Position numbers and translations under genes: made by a program. The notes below the pieces were generated by a model. That model did no database searches and had not been told where the DNA came from. It saw only the letters and a list, made by a program, of their open reading frames with translations. This document shows positions 1 to 6,332 of a stretch of DNA of 12,694 bases, piece after piece; positions within the stretch are counted from its first letter, which is position 1, and every line of letters begins with the position of its first letter. The stretch spans positions 1 to 12,694 of the forward strand of contig JAFZWC010000036.1 in assembly GCA_017617475.1 (NCBI GenBank). Reading direction: 5' to 3'. The stretch is from Bacteroidales bacterium. GTDB lineage: Bacteria > Bacteroidota > Bacteroidia > Bacteroidales > UBA932.

Positions 1-189
1 GGCCCCGCTTACGAGCGCATCGACAAGAGCGCCCTCTGCGAGGTATACGTAACGGACACCATTCCGCTGGATCCTTCCAAGAAGGCCTTCCAGAGCAAGT
101 TCCGCGTAGTGTCCCTGGCCGATACCTTCGCCCGCATGATGCTGAAGGTGTACAACTACGAACCCATTTCCTCCGAATTCCCGCTGTAA
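1..189 (+). CDS. prs: Ribose-phosphate pyrophosphokinase (PRPP synthetase), C-terminal end only
   Basis: This is the last 62 codons of a gene that begins before the window, read in frame from base 1 to the TAA at 187-189. The translation starts GPAYERIDKSALCEVYVTDT and later has FRVVSLADTFARMMLKV and a final ISSEFPL. This matches the end of bacterial PRPP synthetases: the GPAxERIxxSxLxEVxVTDTIP strand-helix segment, then a VxSxAxxFAxxI helix, and a terminal SxSSxF-like tail. The enzyme makes 5-phosphoribosyl-1-pyrophosphate from ribose 5-phosphate and ATP in the cytosol for nucleotide, His, Trp and NAD synthesis. The PRPP-binding and ATP-binding parts lie outside the window, so activity cannot be judged here. 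The next gene starts after only 3 nt, so co-transcription is likely. Identification rests on the tail alone but the match is characteristic. Confidence 0.85.
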   Translation, partial: GPAYERIDKSALCEVYVTDTIPLDPSKKAFQSKFRVVSLADTFARMMLKVYNYEPISSEFPL

Positions 190-192
190 CGC

Positions 193-435
193 ATGAAAAC
201 GCTGCTCGCAGCCATCGTATTCGTGGGTCTCGCCGTGCTTTTGCTGGGCGTGAACATCTTCTTTTTCCATCGGCCTTTTCCCGACGGAGAAATCTCCACG
301 AATCCGGAAATGCGAAAGCGGGGAATCAAGTGCGCCAAGCAGGAAGAAATGGAAATGCTGGCCGCGCAGAAAGGCAAGAAGGTCTGTAGCGGAAACTATT
401 CCGAGGCCTGCGAAACCTGCGCTTTAAAACCATGA
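193..435 (+). CDS. Small single-helix membrane protein with four cysteines, unknown function
   Basis: An 80-residue protein. Residues about 3-25 form a strongly hydrophobic helix starting right after MK, so it is either an uncleaved N-terminal anchor or a signal-anchor; no lipobox is seen. The soluble part has a basic patch RKRGIKCAK (41-49) and cysteines at 47, 65, 73 and 76, the last two as CETC. I recall small Bacteroidales proteins with a similar layout (helix, a FPxG-like turn, then a basic R/K-x-GI-x-C segment) annotated as hypothetical, but I cannot verify homology. The cysteine spacing could bind a metal or form disulfides; that is inference. It begins 3 nt after prs and ends 1 nt before the lipid kinase start, so it is translated within the same run of genes. 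No Shine-Dalgarno sequence precedes it. Reality is supported by the membrane-protein composition and by its exact fit between its neighbours. Confidence 0.75.
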   Translation: MKTLLAAIVFVGLAVLLLGVNIFFFHRPFPDGEISTNPEMRKRGIKCAKQEEMEMLAAQKGKKVCSGNYSEACETCALKP

Positions 436-436
436 T

Positions 437-1327
437 ATGCCCAGGAAGATAACCTTCATTGTAAATCCCATATCGGGCCAGAACGATAAGTCACAGGTGC
501 TTTCCGCTATTGGAAAACACCTGGACTTGTCCTTATACCAGCCCCAAATTCTGTTCACTTCCTGCGCCGGAGAGGCCTATGAAATGGCCCGGACAAGTGA
601 GGCCGAAGTGGTTGTGGCCGTAGGGGGCGACGGTACGGTGAGCGAGGTGGCCCGTGGCCTGGTGGGTACAGAAAAGTGCCTGGGAATTATCCCCTGCGGC
701 AGCGGGGACGGTCTGGCTTTGCATCTGGGAATCAGCCGGTTACCTTTCTTGGCGGTAGAAACTTTGAACAAGGGTTGCGAGGCCAGGATTGACGTGGCCC
801 GGATGAACGGACAGCCTTTCTTCTGCACGGCGGGCTTCGGCCTGGATGCGCAGGTGAGCATGGAGTTTGCCCGTTCCACCAAGAGGGGACTGCCCCGTTA
901 CATTTCCCTGGCCTGGGAAGAGTGGAAACAGCATTCCCTAGCCCAATATGCCATCCGTTCCGAAAAGGGTATGCTGTGGGAAGGGAAAGCCGTTTTTGTG
1001 ACGGTGGCCAATGCCAACCAGTGGGGAAACCAGGCCCGGATTGCGCCCATGGCCTCCCTGCAGGACGGTTTGCTGGACGTGGTGGTGGTGAACCCCTTCT
1101 CCACGCTGGAAATCCCGGACCTGGCCACGCGCCTGATGACGGGCCGTGCCCCCACCAGCCGCCATTTCCTGCATTTCCGGGGCAACCATTTCTATATCTG
1201 GCGCAGCGACAACGGGCCCGTGCACTTTGACGGAGACCCCTTTGAGGCCGGCACCTCCTTTGACCTGGACGTGCAGCCCGCTGCCCTTAAAGTGATGGTT
1301 CCTCGTTCCAAAAGCAAGAGAATCTGA
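437..1327 (+). CDS. Diacylglycerol kinase family lipid kinase (YegS/BmrU/DgkB-like)
   Basis: A 296-residue protein of usual length for soluble bacterial lipid kinases. It opens with a beta strand, KITFIVNPISGQN (4-16), the NPxSG nucleotide-binding motif of the DAGK catalytic fold. GGDGT follows at 63-67, then IPCGSGDGLALHLGI (85-99), equivalent to the family's GSGNxxA motif but with Asp in place of the usual Asn. The C-terminal beta-sandwich half has AGFGLDAQV (132-140), APMASLQDGLLDVVVV (203-218) and HFDGDPFEA (263-271), all standard signatures. Members phosphorylate diacylglycerol or related lipids with ATP at the inner membrane face, giving phosphatidic acid. There is no membrane segment. 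The gene starts 1 nt after the small membrane protein and its stop shares one base with the next start (TGATG). Linkage to a phosphoethanolamine transferase two genes on suggests diacylglycerol recycling. Family assignment is firm; substrate is inferred. Confidence 0.88.
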   Translation: MPRKITFIVNPISGQNDKSQVLSAIGKHLDLSLYQPQILFTSCAGEAYEMARTSEAEVVVAVGGDGTVSEVARGLVGTEKCLGIIPCGSGDGLALHLGISRLPFLAVETLNKGCEARIDVARMNGQPFFCTAGFGLDAQVSMEFARSTKRGLPRYISLAWEEWKQHSLAQYAIRSEKGMLWEGKAVFVTVANANQWGNQARIAPMASLQDGLLDVVVVNPFSTLEIPDLATRLMTGRAPTSRHFLHFRGNHFYIWRSDNGPVHFDGDPFEAGTSFDLDVQPAALKVMVPRSKSKRI

Positions 1328-2529
1328 TGAGACGCGTCGGGCATATCCTGTACCTGGCGGCGGCTTCCGTGGTGTTGCTGCTGGTGTTGGCCGTTGAGGT
1401 CACCAGCGTGAGCCCCATCTATAGTTTCCGCGCGCCCCAGCCTTTCAGCGGGCCTGATATCTTTAATCCGTATGCCGCGCTGGATACCGCCATGGGCTGG
1501 AAACGGGCCAATTTCCATACCCATACGCGGGTGAAAGGCCCTTTCCCTCCCAACGAGTGCGAGGCCTGGCCGCAGGAAACCTACGACACCTACCGAAAGC
1601 TGGGCTACGACATTGTTACCTTCTCTAACCACAACGAACTCACCACCCATCCCTTCGACCCTTCGCTGCAGGTGAACGTGTACGAGCAGGGTTACACTCC
1701 GTTCAAGTTCCACAAGCTGGTTTTCGGCAGCCCCAAAGTGGTCCATTACGATCCGCTGCTGCCCGTTCTCACCTCCCAGATGCAGTTCGAGCTGGATTAT
1801 CTGGGCCGAAGTTCGGACTTTATCCAGATTAACCACCCTTACCGCACCATCGGCCTTACGGAGGTGGATATGAAGGCCCTGTCCGGCTACGAGATTATGG
1901 AGCTGGACACCCATGTGAGCACCCAGAATGAGTATTGGGACCAGGCGCTGAGCGCCGGACACTACAGCTTCGGCCTGGCCAACGACGACCTCCACCACGC
2001 CCGCGACCCGCGCAGGATTGCCATCCGCTGCAACTTCCTCTGCACCCCGTCGGCCGGGTATGAAGATATTAAAAACACCCTTCTCGGCGGCTGCTATTAC
2101 GCCATGCGCGTGCCCGATTACGGCGACGGCGACTGGGAAGAAAAAATTGAAAAGAACCACAGGCTGCCGTCTGTCCGCAACATCGGCCTGGACGGCAGCA
2201 CTATCTATATGACACTGTCGGAAAGGGCCGACAGCATCCGCATCAACGGCCAGGGCCATGCTACGCTGCTGCTGGCCAAGGATACGGACCGCGTTGAATA
2301 TACCTTGGAGGCCGATGAGCCCTATGCCCGCATCACGGCCTTTTTCCCGGACGGGGCGGTCATTTATACCAACCCCTTTGCCCGGTATGACGCCTCGGTG
2401 GCCTCCAGCCCGTTCAACAATGCCCCCCAACCCGTGAACTGGGTTCTCTCCGTGCTGTTCAACCTGCTGGTTCTGGCCCTGATGGCCGCAACTGTTTACC
2501 TGTTTGTAAAGCTGTACAAGAAAAAATGA
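1327..2529 (+). CDS. Membrane-anchored PHP-family putative metal-dependent phosphoesterase
   Basis: A 400-residue protein with a hydrophobic helix near the N-terminus (about 6-25) and another at the C-terminus (about 371-397). Basic ends (MRR and LYKKK) suggest both termini are cytoplasmic, so the domain between them would face the periplasm. That domain shows a PHP-type metal-ligand pattern: NFHTHTR (62-68, HxH), IVTFSNHNE (96-104), INHPYR (168-173) and LANDDLHHA (217-225), matching the order of HxH, a TDH-like motif, NHP and a SDxH-like motif. A less conserved region (about 280-360) looks beta-rich and could be a small accessory domain. PHP proteins hydrolyse phosphoesters using a tri-metal centre, but the substrate is unknown here. 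It overlaps the lipid kinase by 1 nt and the phosphoethanolamine transferase by 4 nt (ATGA), implying translational coupling and a shared envelope role. Superfamily call is fairly sure; function is not. Confidence 0.78.
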   Translation: MRRVGHILYLAAASVVLLLVLAVEVTSVSPIYSFRAPQPFSGPDIFNPYAALDTAMGWKRANFHTHTRVKGPFPPNECEAWPQETYDTYRKLGYDIVTFSNHNELTTHPFDPSLQVNVYEQGYTPFKFHKLVFGSPKVVHYDPLLPVLTSQMQFELDYLGRSSDFIQINHPYRTIGLTEVDMKALSGYEIMELDTHVSTQNEYWDQALSAGHYSFGLANDDLHHARDPRRIAIRCNFLCTPSAGYEDIKNTLLGGCYYAMRVPDYGDGDWEEKIEKNHRLPSVRNIGLDGSTIYMTLSERADSIRINGQGHATLLLAKDTDRVEYTLEADEPYARITAFFPDGAVIYTNPFARYDASVASSPFNNAPQPVNWVLSVLFNLLVLALMAATVYLFVKLYKKK

Positions 2530-4046
2530 TACCGCTGCCCCCTAAAAAAGCCCGCCTGAGCACCTACTGCATGGTTTTGAGCGTTTTCACGCTCCTGGCC
2601 TATCACCTGCCTTTTGCCCAGCATGCCGCCCGGTGCCTGGAGGGAGGCTTCAACAGCGTTCTGCTCGTTCTCCTGGCGCTGGTGATGCTCCTGGGGCTGA
2701 ACTACCTGTTGTATTACGTTCTGGTGTATTGTTTCCGGACGGTGGGTAAAGTGATCATTGCCCTTACCCTGGTGGGCAACGCCATCATGCTTTATGGCGT
2801 AATCACTTACGAGGAACTGGTGACGGACGAGATTATGGGCAGCATCTTCAAGTCTCAGTACTCGGAGATTTCCAGCTTTTTCTCCTGGGGGCCTGTGCTG
2901 TATGTGCTGCTGCTGGCCGTGCTGCCGTCCCTTTATGTTTTGAAGCGCAAGGTGGATTATGGCTCCTTCAAGCGCTTCCTGGGCAGCGTGGGAGTATCCA
3001 TAGCGTCAATCCTGGCGGTCATTCTCATCAACGTGAAGAACTTCACCTGGATAGACCGCAATTCCACCGAACTGGGCAGCCTCATCGCCCCCTGGTCCTA
3101 CATTGTGAATTCCTTCCGTTACTGGGCCTCCGAGCGCCAGCGGAACCAGAAGGAGATTCTCCTTCCGGATGTCACTTCTGTATCGGAGACGCGGGATATT
3201 TGTATTCTTATGATAGGGGAATCGGCCCGTCAGGACCATTTTTCCCTGTATGGTTATGAGAAGGAGACTAACCCTCTCACCACCCGTGACGGAGTGGTGG
3301 CGCTGAAGGCCGATGCCTCTTCTACCTATACCCTGGGCGGCGTGAAGGCCATTCTGGAGCCCGTAGAGGCGAAGGAACTGCACGAGATTCTGCCCAATTA
3401 CCTGCAGCGCGCAGGGGTGGACGTGAGCTGGCGCACCAGCAACTGGGGTGAGCCGCCGGTACATACGGAAAAGTATTATAAGAGCTCGGAGTTGAAGAAA
3501 AAGTATCCGGAACTGGACGGTGAACACGACGGCATCCTTCTGGCGGGGCTCAAGGAAGAACTGCTGGAGAGCGAGGCCGATAAGATCTTTGTGGTCATCC
3601 ATGGCTATACCAACCACGGCCCGGCCTATTACTCCAACTATCCGCCCGAATTCGAGGTGTTTACGCCGGCCTGCCATACGGTAGAGATGTCCAAGACCAC
3701 CCAGGCCGAACTGTACAACGCCTACGACAACAGCGTCCTTTACACGGACTATCTCATCCATTCCGTGATAGAGATATTGCAGGAGATTCCGGACCGCCGC
3801 AGCTGTGTCCTCTTTGTCTCCGACCATGGTGAGTCTCTGGGAGAAAACAACGCGTATATGCACGGAATGCCCTACAGCATAGCTCCCAAGGCACAGATAG
3901 AAATTCCCTTCCTGGTCTGGGCCCCGGACATGCAGGTAAAACCGCTGGAAAAGGTGGGCCAGCATCACGTATTTCACAGTGTATTACGTTTCTTCGGCAT
4001 AGAAAGTCCCGCTTTTGACGAAGAAAAGTGTATCTTTGCACCGTGA
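2526..4046 (+). CDS. Phosphoethanolamine transferase, EptA/MCR-like (alkaline phosphatase/sulfatase fold)
   Basis: A 506-residue inner-membrane enzyme. About five N-terminal helices (near 12-32, 43-68, 74-94, 121-139 and 152-170) precede a periplasmic catalytic domain. Key motifs are IGESARQDHFSLYGYE (230-245; metal ligand E232), STYT with the probable nucleophile T269, HGYTNHGPAYYSNYP (359-373; H359 and H364), NAYDNSVLYTD (398-408), DHGESLGE (433-440; metal ligands D433 and H434) and YMHGMPYSIAPKAQ (444-457; H446). The family moves phosphoethanolamine from phosphatidylethanolamine to lipid A or other glycans and releases diacylglycerol. Compared with MCR-1, positions equivalent to the disulfide pair around the nucleophile are S265 and A275, and C383 lacks its partner (T391). 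The expected acceptor is lipid A, but other glycan-targeting members of this superfamily cannot be excluded. The start overlaps the previous stop by 4 nt. The gene ends the envelope gene run. Confidence 0.88.
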   Translation: MIPLPPKKARLSTYCMVLSVFTLLAYHLPFAQHAARCLEGGFNSVLLVLLALVMLLGLNYLLYYVLVYCFRTVGKVIIALTLVGNAIMLYGVITYEELVTDEIMGSIFKSQYSEISSFFSWGPVLYVLLLAVLPSLYVLKRKVDYGSFKRFLGSVGVSIASILAVILINVKNFTWIDRNSTELGSLIAPWSYIVNSFRYWASERQRNQKEILLPDVTSVSETRDICILMIGESARQDHFSLYGYEKETNPLTTRDGVVALKADASSTYTLGGVKAILEPVEAKELHEILPNYLQRAGVDVSWRTSNWGEPPVHTEKYYKSSELKKKYPELDGEHDGILLAGLKEELLESEADKIFVVIHGYTNHGPAYYSNYPPEFEVFTPACHTVEMSKTTQAELYNAYDNSVLYTDYLIHSVIEILQEIPDRRSCVLFVSDHGESLGENNAYMHGMPYSIAPKAQIEIPFLVWAPDMQVKPLEKVGQHHVFHSVLRFFGIESPAFDEEKCIFAP

Positions 4047-4049
4047 TAC

Positions 4050-4077
4050 TGTCATTCTGAACGAAGTGAAGAATCTG
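4050..4077 (+). repeat. Short palindromic intergenic repeat, copy A
   Basis: TGTCATTCTGAACGAAGTG followed by AAGAATCT fills most of the 46-nt gap between the phosphoethanolamine transferase and der. ATTCT (4054-4058) and AGAAT (4070-4074) are complementary and flank a core containing CGAAG. It aligns with copies B (5498-5527, same strand) and C (7864-7893, opposite strand). The core and the outer TGTCAT...ATCT ends are shared, while the arm bases differ between copies and stay paired within each. I recall similar GTCATxCxGAGCGAAG repeats in intergenic regions of many bacterial genomes, but no search was done. It leaves little room for a separate der promoter. Confidence 0.75.
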
Positions 4078-4092
4078 TAATTAGATTATTAT

Positions 4093-5400
4093 ATGGCACT
4101 TGTAGCTATAGTCGGGAGACCGAACGTTGGAAAGTCAACGCTTTTTAACCGCCTGGTGGGAATGCGCCAGGCCATTGTAGACGAGACGGCTGGTGTGACC
4201 AGGGACCGTCACTACGGTAAATGCGAATGGTGCGGCCGGGAATTCTCCGTGGTGGATACGGGCGGCTACACATCCAATTCGGATGACGTGTTCGAGGACG
4301 CCATCCGCCGCCAGGTGGGCATTGCCATTGAGGAGGCCGATGTGGTCCTGTTCATGTGCGAGGCCGCCACGGGCATCACGGACTATGATTCCGAGATAGC
4401 AGACCTTCTGCGCCGCTCCAAGAAGCCGGTCATCCTCTGTGTGAACAAGGTGGACACCGGCGAAAAGATGTACGACGCCTACGATTTCTACGCCCTGGGC
4501 CTGGGCGAGGTCTGGAGCATATCGGCCGCCAACGGAAGCGGCACCGGAGACCTCCTGGACGAGATTCTGAAGGTATTGCCGGAAGACGACGGGGCCGATG
4601 ACGACCACGCCGACCTCCCGCACATTGCCATTGTGGGCCGCCCCAACGTGGGCAAGAGCTCCCTCACCAACGCCCTCCTGGGCGAGGAACGCAACATTGT
4701 GACGCCGGTGGCCGGTACCACGCGCGATTCCATCTCCACCTATTACAACAAGTTCGGCCACGAGTTCATGATTGTGGATACCGCCGGCATGCGCAAGAGG
4801 GGCAAGGTGACAGAGGATCTGGAGTTCTATTCCGTCCTGCGGGCCATGCGCACCATCGAGCACAGCGACGTCTGCATCCTCATGATAGACGCTACCCTGG
4901 GTATGGAAGCTCAAGACATGAACATTTTCAACGTCATCCAGAAGAACCGCAAGGGCTGCGTGATAGTGGTGAACAAGTGGGACCTCTTTGAGAAGGACGT
5001 AAATACCATGCGGGATTATACCGAGGCTTTGAAATCCCGGCTGGCCCCCTTCAACGACATTCCCATCATCTTCACCTCCGTGCTTAACAAGCAGCGCATC
5101 CTGGACGTGCTGGACGCCGCCGCCCGTGTGGCCGACAATATGGCCCGCAAGATTCCTACCAGCCAACTGAACGACGCCATGCTCCCGGAAATCGAGAACT
5201 ATCCGCCGCCGGCATGGAAGGGTAAGTACATCAAGATCAAGTATGTGACGCAGCTTCCTACCCGTACTCCGCAGTTTGCCTTCTTCTGCAACCTGCCCCA
5301 GTGGGTCAAGGACCCCTACAAGCGCTTCCTGGAGAACAAACTCCGTGAGCATTTTGACTTCGAGGGTTGTCCTATACAGGTATATACCCGTGCTAAGTAA
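4093..5400 (+). CDS. der: GTPase Der (EngA), ribosome assembly factor
   Basis: A 435-residue protein with two tandem GTPase domains and a C-terminal KH-like domain, the arrangement unique to Der. Domain 1 has GRPNVGKS (8-15), the Thr of switch I in GVTRDR (34-39), DTGG (55-58) and NKVD (118-121). An acidic linker near 163-173 leads to domain 2, with GRPNVGKS (182-189), GTTRD (208-212), DTAG (229-232) and NKWD (294-297). The KH-like region spans about 350-433 and includes [19 protein letters not shown]. Der binds the 50S subunit precursor in the cytosol and is needed for its maturation. Length and every G motif are standard, so the gene should be functional. The start has no Shine-Dalgarno sequence; the upstream bases are AT-rich (TTAGATTATTAT before ATG). 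It follows repeat copy A and is followed by a long hairpin. Confidence 0.97.
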   Translation: MALVAIVGRPNVGKSTLFNRLVGMRQAIVDETAGVTRDRHYGKCEWCGREFSVVDTGGYTSNSDDVFEDAIRRQVGIAIEEADVVLFMCEAATGITDYDSEIADLLRRSKKPVILCVNKVDTGEKMYDAYDFYALGLGEVWSISAANGSGTGDLLDEILKVLPEDDGADDDHADLPHIAIVGRPNVGKSSLTNALLGEERNIVTPVAGTTRDSISTYYNKFGHEFMIVDTAGMRKRGKVTEDLEFYSVLRAMRTIEHSDVCILMIDATLGMEAQDMNIFNVIQKNRKGCVIVVNKWDLFEKDVNTMRDYTEALKSRLAPFNDIPIIFTSVLNKQRILDVLDAAARVADNMARKIPTSQLNDAMLPEIENYPPPAWKGKYIKIKYVTQLPTRTPQFAFFCNLPQWVKDPYKRFLENKLREHFDFEGCPIQVYTRAK

Positions 5401-5404
5401 AATG

Positions 5405-5469
5405 TTGTTTCTAAGTTATTTCCGGGGGCTAAAGAATGGCCGATGCCCCCGGAAATAACTTAGAAACAA
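5405..5469. repeat. Perfect 25-bp inverted repeat with a 15-nt loop between der and nadE
   Basis: The left arm (5405-5429) and right arm (5445-5469) are exact reverse complements over all 25 positions. The left arm runs TTGTTTCTAAG, then TTATTTCCGGGGGC, and the loop is 5430-5444. The outer arm is A/T-rich and the loop-proximal part is GGGGGC/GCCCCC. It begins 4 nt after the der stop codon. The right arm is not followed by a T-run on the + strand, and the minus strand also lacks one, so it is not a standard intrinsic terminator. In RNA it would form a very stable 25-bp duplex. Possible roles are a 3'-end stabiliser or processing site, a rho-independent-like end without a T-tract, or a small palindromic mobile element; none can be chosen from the sequence alone. 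Confidence 0.9.
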
Positions 5470-5477
5470 ACAAAAAA

Positions 5478-5489
5478 TGTTATACCGAG
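5478..5489 (+). repeat. Partial copy of the palindromic intergenic repeat (copy B')
   Basis: TGTTATACCGAG at 5478-5489 matches TGTCATACCGAG at 5498-5509 at 11 of 12 positions, 20 nt apart. It resembles the left end of repeat copy B without the core or right arm, so it may be a truncated copy or a local duplication. At this length chance similarity is possible. Confidence 0.5.
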
Positions 5490-5497
5490 TTTTTCTT

Positions 5498-5527
5498 TGT
5501 CATACCGAGCGAAGCGAGTGTATCTCA
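5498..5527 (+). repeat. Short palindromic intergenic repeat, copy B
   Basis: TGTCATACCGAGCGAAGCG followed by AGTGTATCTCA ends 13 nt upstream of the nadE start codon. ATAC (5502-5505) and GTAT (5520-5523) form the arms around the shared GAGCGAAG core. It has the same orientation as copy A and is inverted relative to copy C. It lies in what would be the nadE leader and could fold into a small hairpin there. Confidence 0.78.
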
Positions 5528-5540
5528 AATAGATATCATT

Positions 5541-6281
5541 ATGTTTGATGCAGTAAAAGTTAAAGACCAGTGCGTCCAGTGGATAAGGGACTGGTTCGAG
5601 GAAAACGGCAAGGGCTGCAATGCCGTGCTGGGTATTTCCGGTGGAAAGGATAGCAGCGTATGCGCTGCACTTTGTGTTGAGGCGCTGGGGGTTGACCGTG
5701 TGATTGGTGTAACCATGCCCAACGGCGTACAGCCGGACATTGACGATTCCAACCGGCTTATCAAGCACTTGGGAATCAGGCACTACTGCGTGAATATCGG
5801 CTCTTCTTTCGAGGCGCTGATGGCCGAAGTGGAGGCGCAGCTGGGCCATGAGGCCAGCCGGCAGACCCGCATCAACATGGCTCCGCGCCTTCGCATGACC
5901 ACCCTGTATGCGGTTTCTCAGAGCAACAACGGCCGCGTGGTGAATACCTGCAACCTCTCTGAGGACTGGGTGGGCTACAGCACCCGTTACGGCGACGCCG
6001 CGGGCGATTTCTCGCCCCTGGGCGGCCTTACGGTGCAGGAAGTGGTGGCCATCGGCAAAATCCTCGGCCTGCCTGTTGATTTGGTGGAGAAAGCCCCTTC
6101 GGACGGCCTCACGGGCCTTACGGACGAAGACAACCTGGGCTTCACTTACGCCGTGCTGGACAAGTACATCCGAACGGGCGAATGCGAAGACCCGGAGGTA
6201 AAGGCGAGAATAGACCACAAGCATGTGACCAACCTGTTCAAGCTGCAACCCATCCCGCACTTCGAGCCGGTCATCCAATAA
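5541..6281 (+). CDS. nadE: NAD+ synthetase, short ammonia-dependent form
   Basis: A 246-residue protein with the PP-loop ATP pyrophosphatase signature LGISGGKDSS (30-39). Further motifs are NTCNLSEDWVGYSTRYGD (135-152) and DFSPLGGLTVQEVV (156-169), the NAD synthetase regions that bind deamido-NAD and the adenylated intermediate. It joins ammonia to nicotinic acid adenine dinucleotide with ATP, the last step of NAD synthesis in the cytosol. There is no N-terminal nitrilase/glutaminase domain, so this is the short form that uses free ammonia or a separate amidotransferase. The frame is open further upstream to an ATG at 5436. That start would lie in the hairpin loop and translate the right arm and repeats into low-quality sequence, so the ATG at 5541, directly before the first family-like residues, is preferred. 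There is no Shine-Dalgarno sequence. A strong terminator follows. Confidence 0.93.
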   Translation: MFDAVKVKDQCVQWIRDWFEENGKGCNAVLGISGGKDSSVCAALCVEALGVDRVIGVTMPNGVQPDIDDSNRLIKHLGIRHYCVNIGSSFEALMAEVEAQLGHEASRQTRINMAPRLRMTTLYAVSQSNNGRVVNTCNLSEDWVGYSTRYGDAAGDFSPLGGLTVQEVVAIGKILGLPVDLVEKAPSDGLTGLTDEDNLGFTYAVLDKYIRTGECEDPEVKARIDHKHVTNLFKLQPIPHFEPVIQ

Positions 6282-6286
6282 TTTTC

Positions 6287-6317
6287 AAGAATCCGTGGTT
6301 TTCCGCGGATTTTTTTG
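6287..6317 (+). terminator. Intrinsic terminator after nadE
   Basis: AATCCGTGG (6290-6298) pairs with CCGCGGATT (6303-6311) around a TTTT loop, with one G-U pair. Outer A-T pairs extend the stem, and a run of seven T residues (6310-6316) follows. It starts 5 nt after the nadE stop and faces +, so it should end the nadE transcript and separate it from xseA. Confidence 0.88.
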
Positions 6318-6325
6318 TATAATTG
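6318..6325 (+). promoter_or_regulatory. Possible -7 promoter element for xseA
   Basis: TATAATTG lies directly after the nadE terminator T-run and 7 nt before the xseA ATG. It resembles the Bacteroidota -7 element TAnnTTTG in 5 of its 6 fixed positions and the general TATAAT box in all six. No clear TTTG -33 element is seen about 20 nt upstream, where the terminator stem sits. If used, it would give an mRNA with almost no leader. Offered only because xseA needs a promoter after the terminator and there is little other room. Confidence 0.3.
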
Positions 6326-6332
6326 TAGAGTT

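Noticed and set aside
1192..2430. Open frame of 412 codons on the minus strand opposite the PHP-family gene
   Set aside because: Low-information translation without recognisable motifs; the + strand gene has membrane helices, metal motifs and coupled starts.
4135..5352. Open frame of 405 codons on the minus strand opposite der
   Set aside because: der is complete with all its G motifs on the + strand; the reverse frame shows only shadow composition.
5405..5469. Reading the 25-bp hairpin as a standard intrinsic terminator
   Set aside because: Neither strand has a T-run after the stem, unlike the clear terminator at 6287-6317.
5436..5540. Upstream in-frame start adding 35 residues to nadE
   Set aside because: The added stretch translates the hairpin loop, its right arm and two repeat copies, and gives residues unlike NAD synthetase.
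5540..5547. TATGTTTG, a perfect match to the Bacteroidota -7 element TAnnTTTG
   Set aside because: It overlaps the nadE start codon, which would put transcription inside the gene, and no TTTG is seen about 20 nt upstream.
6315..6332. TTG start for xseA 18 nt upstream
   Set aside because: The codon lies in the T-run of the nadE terminator; the ATG at 6333 gives a normal XseA N-terminus.
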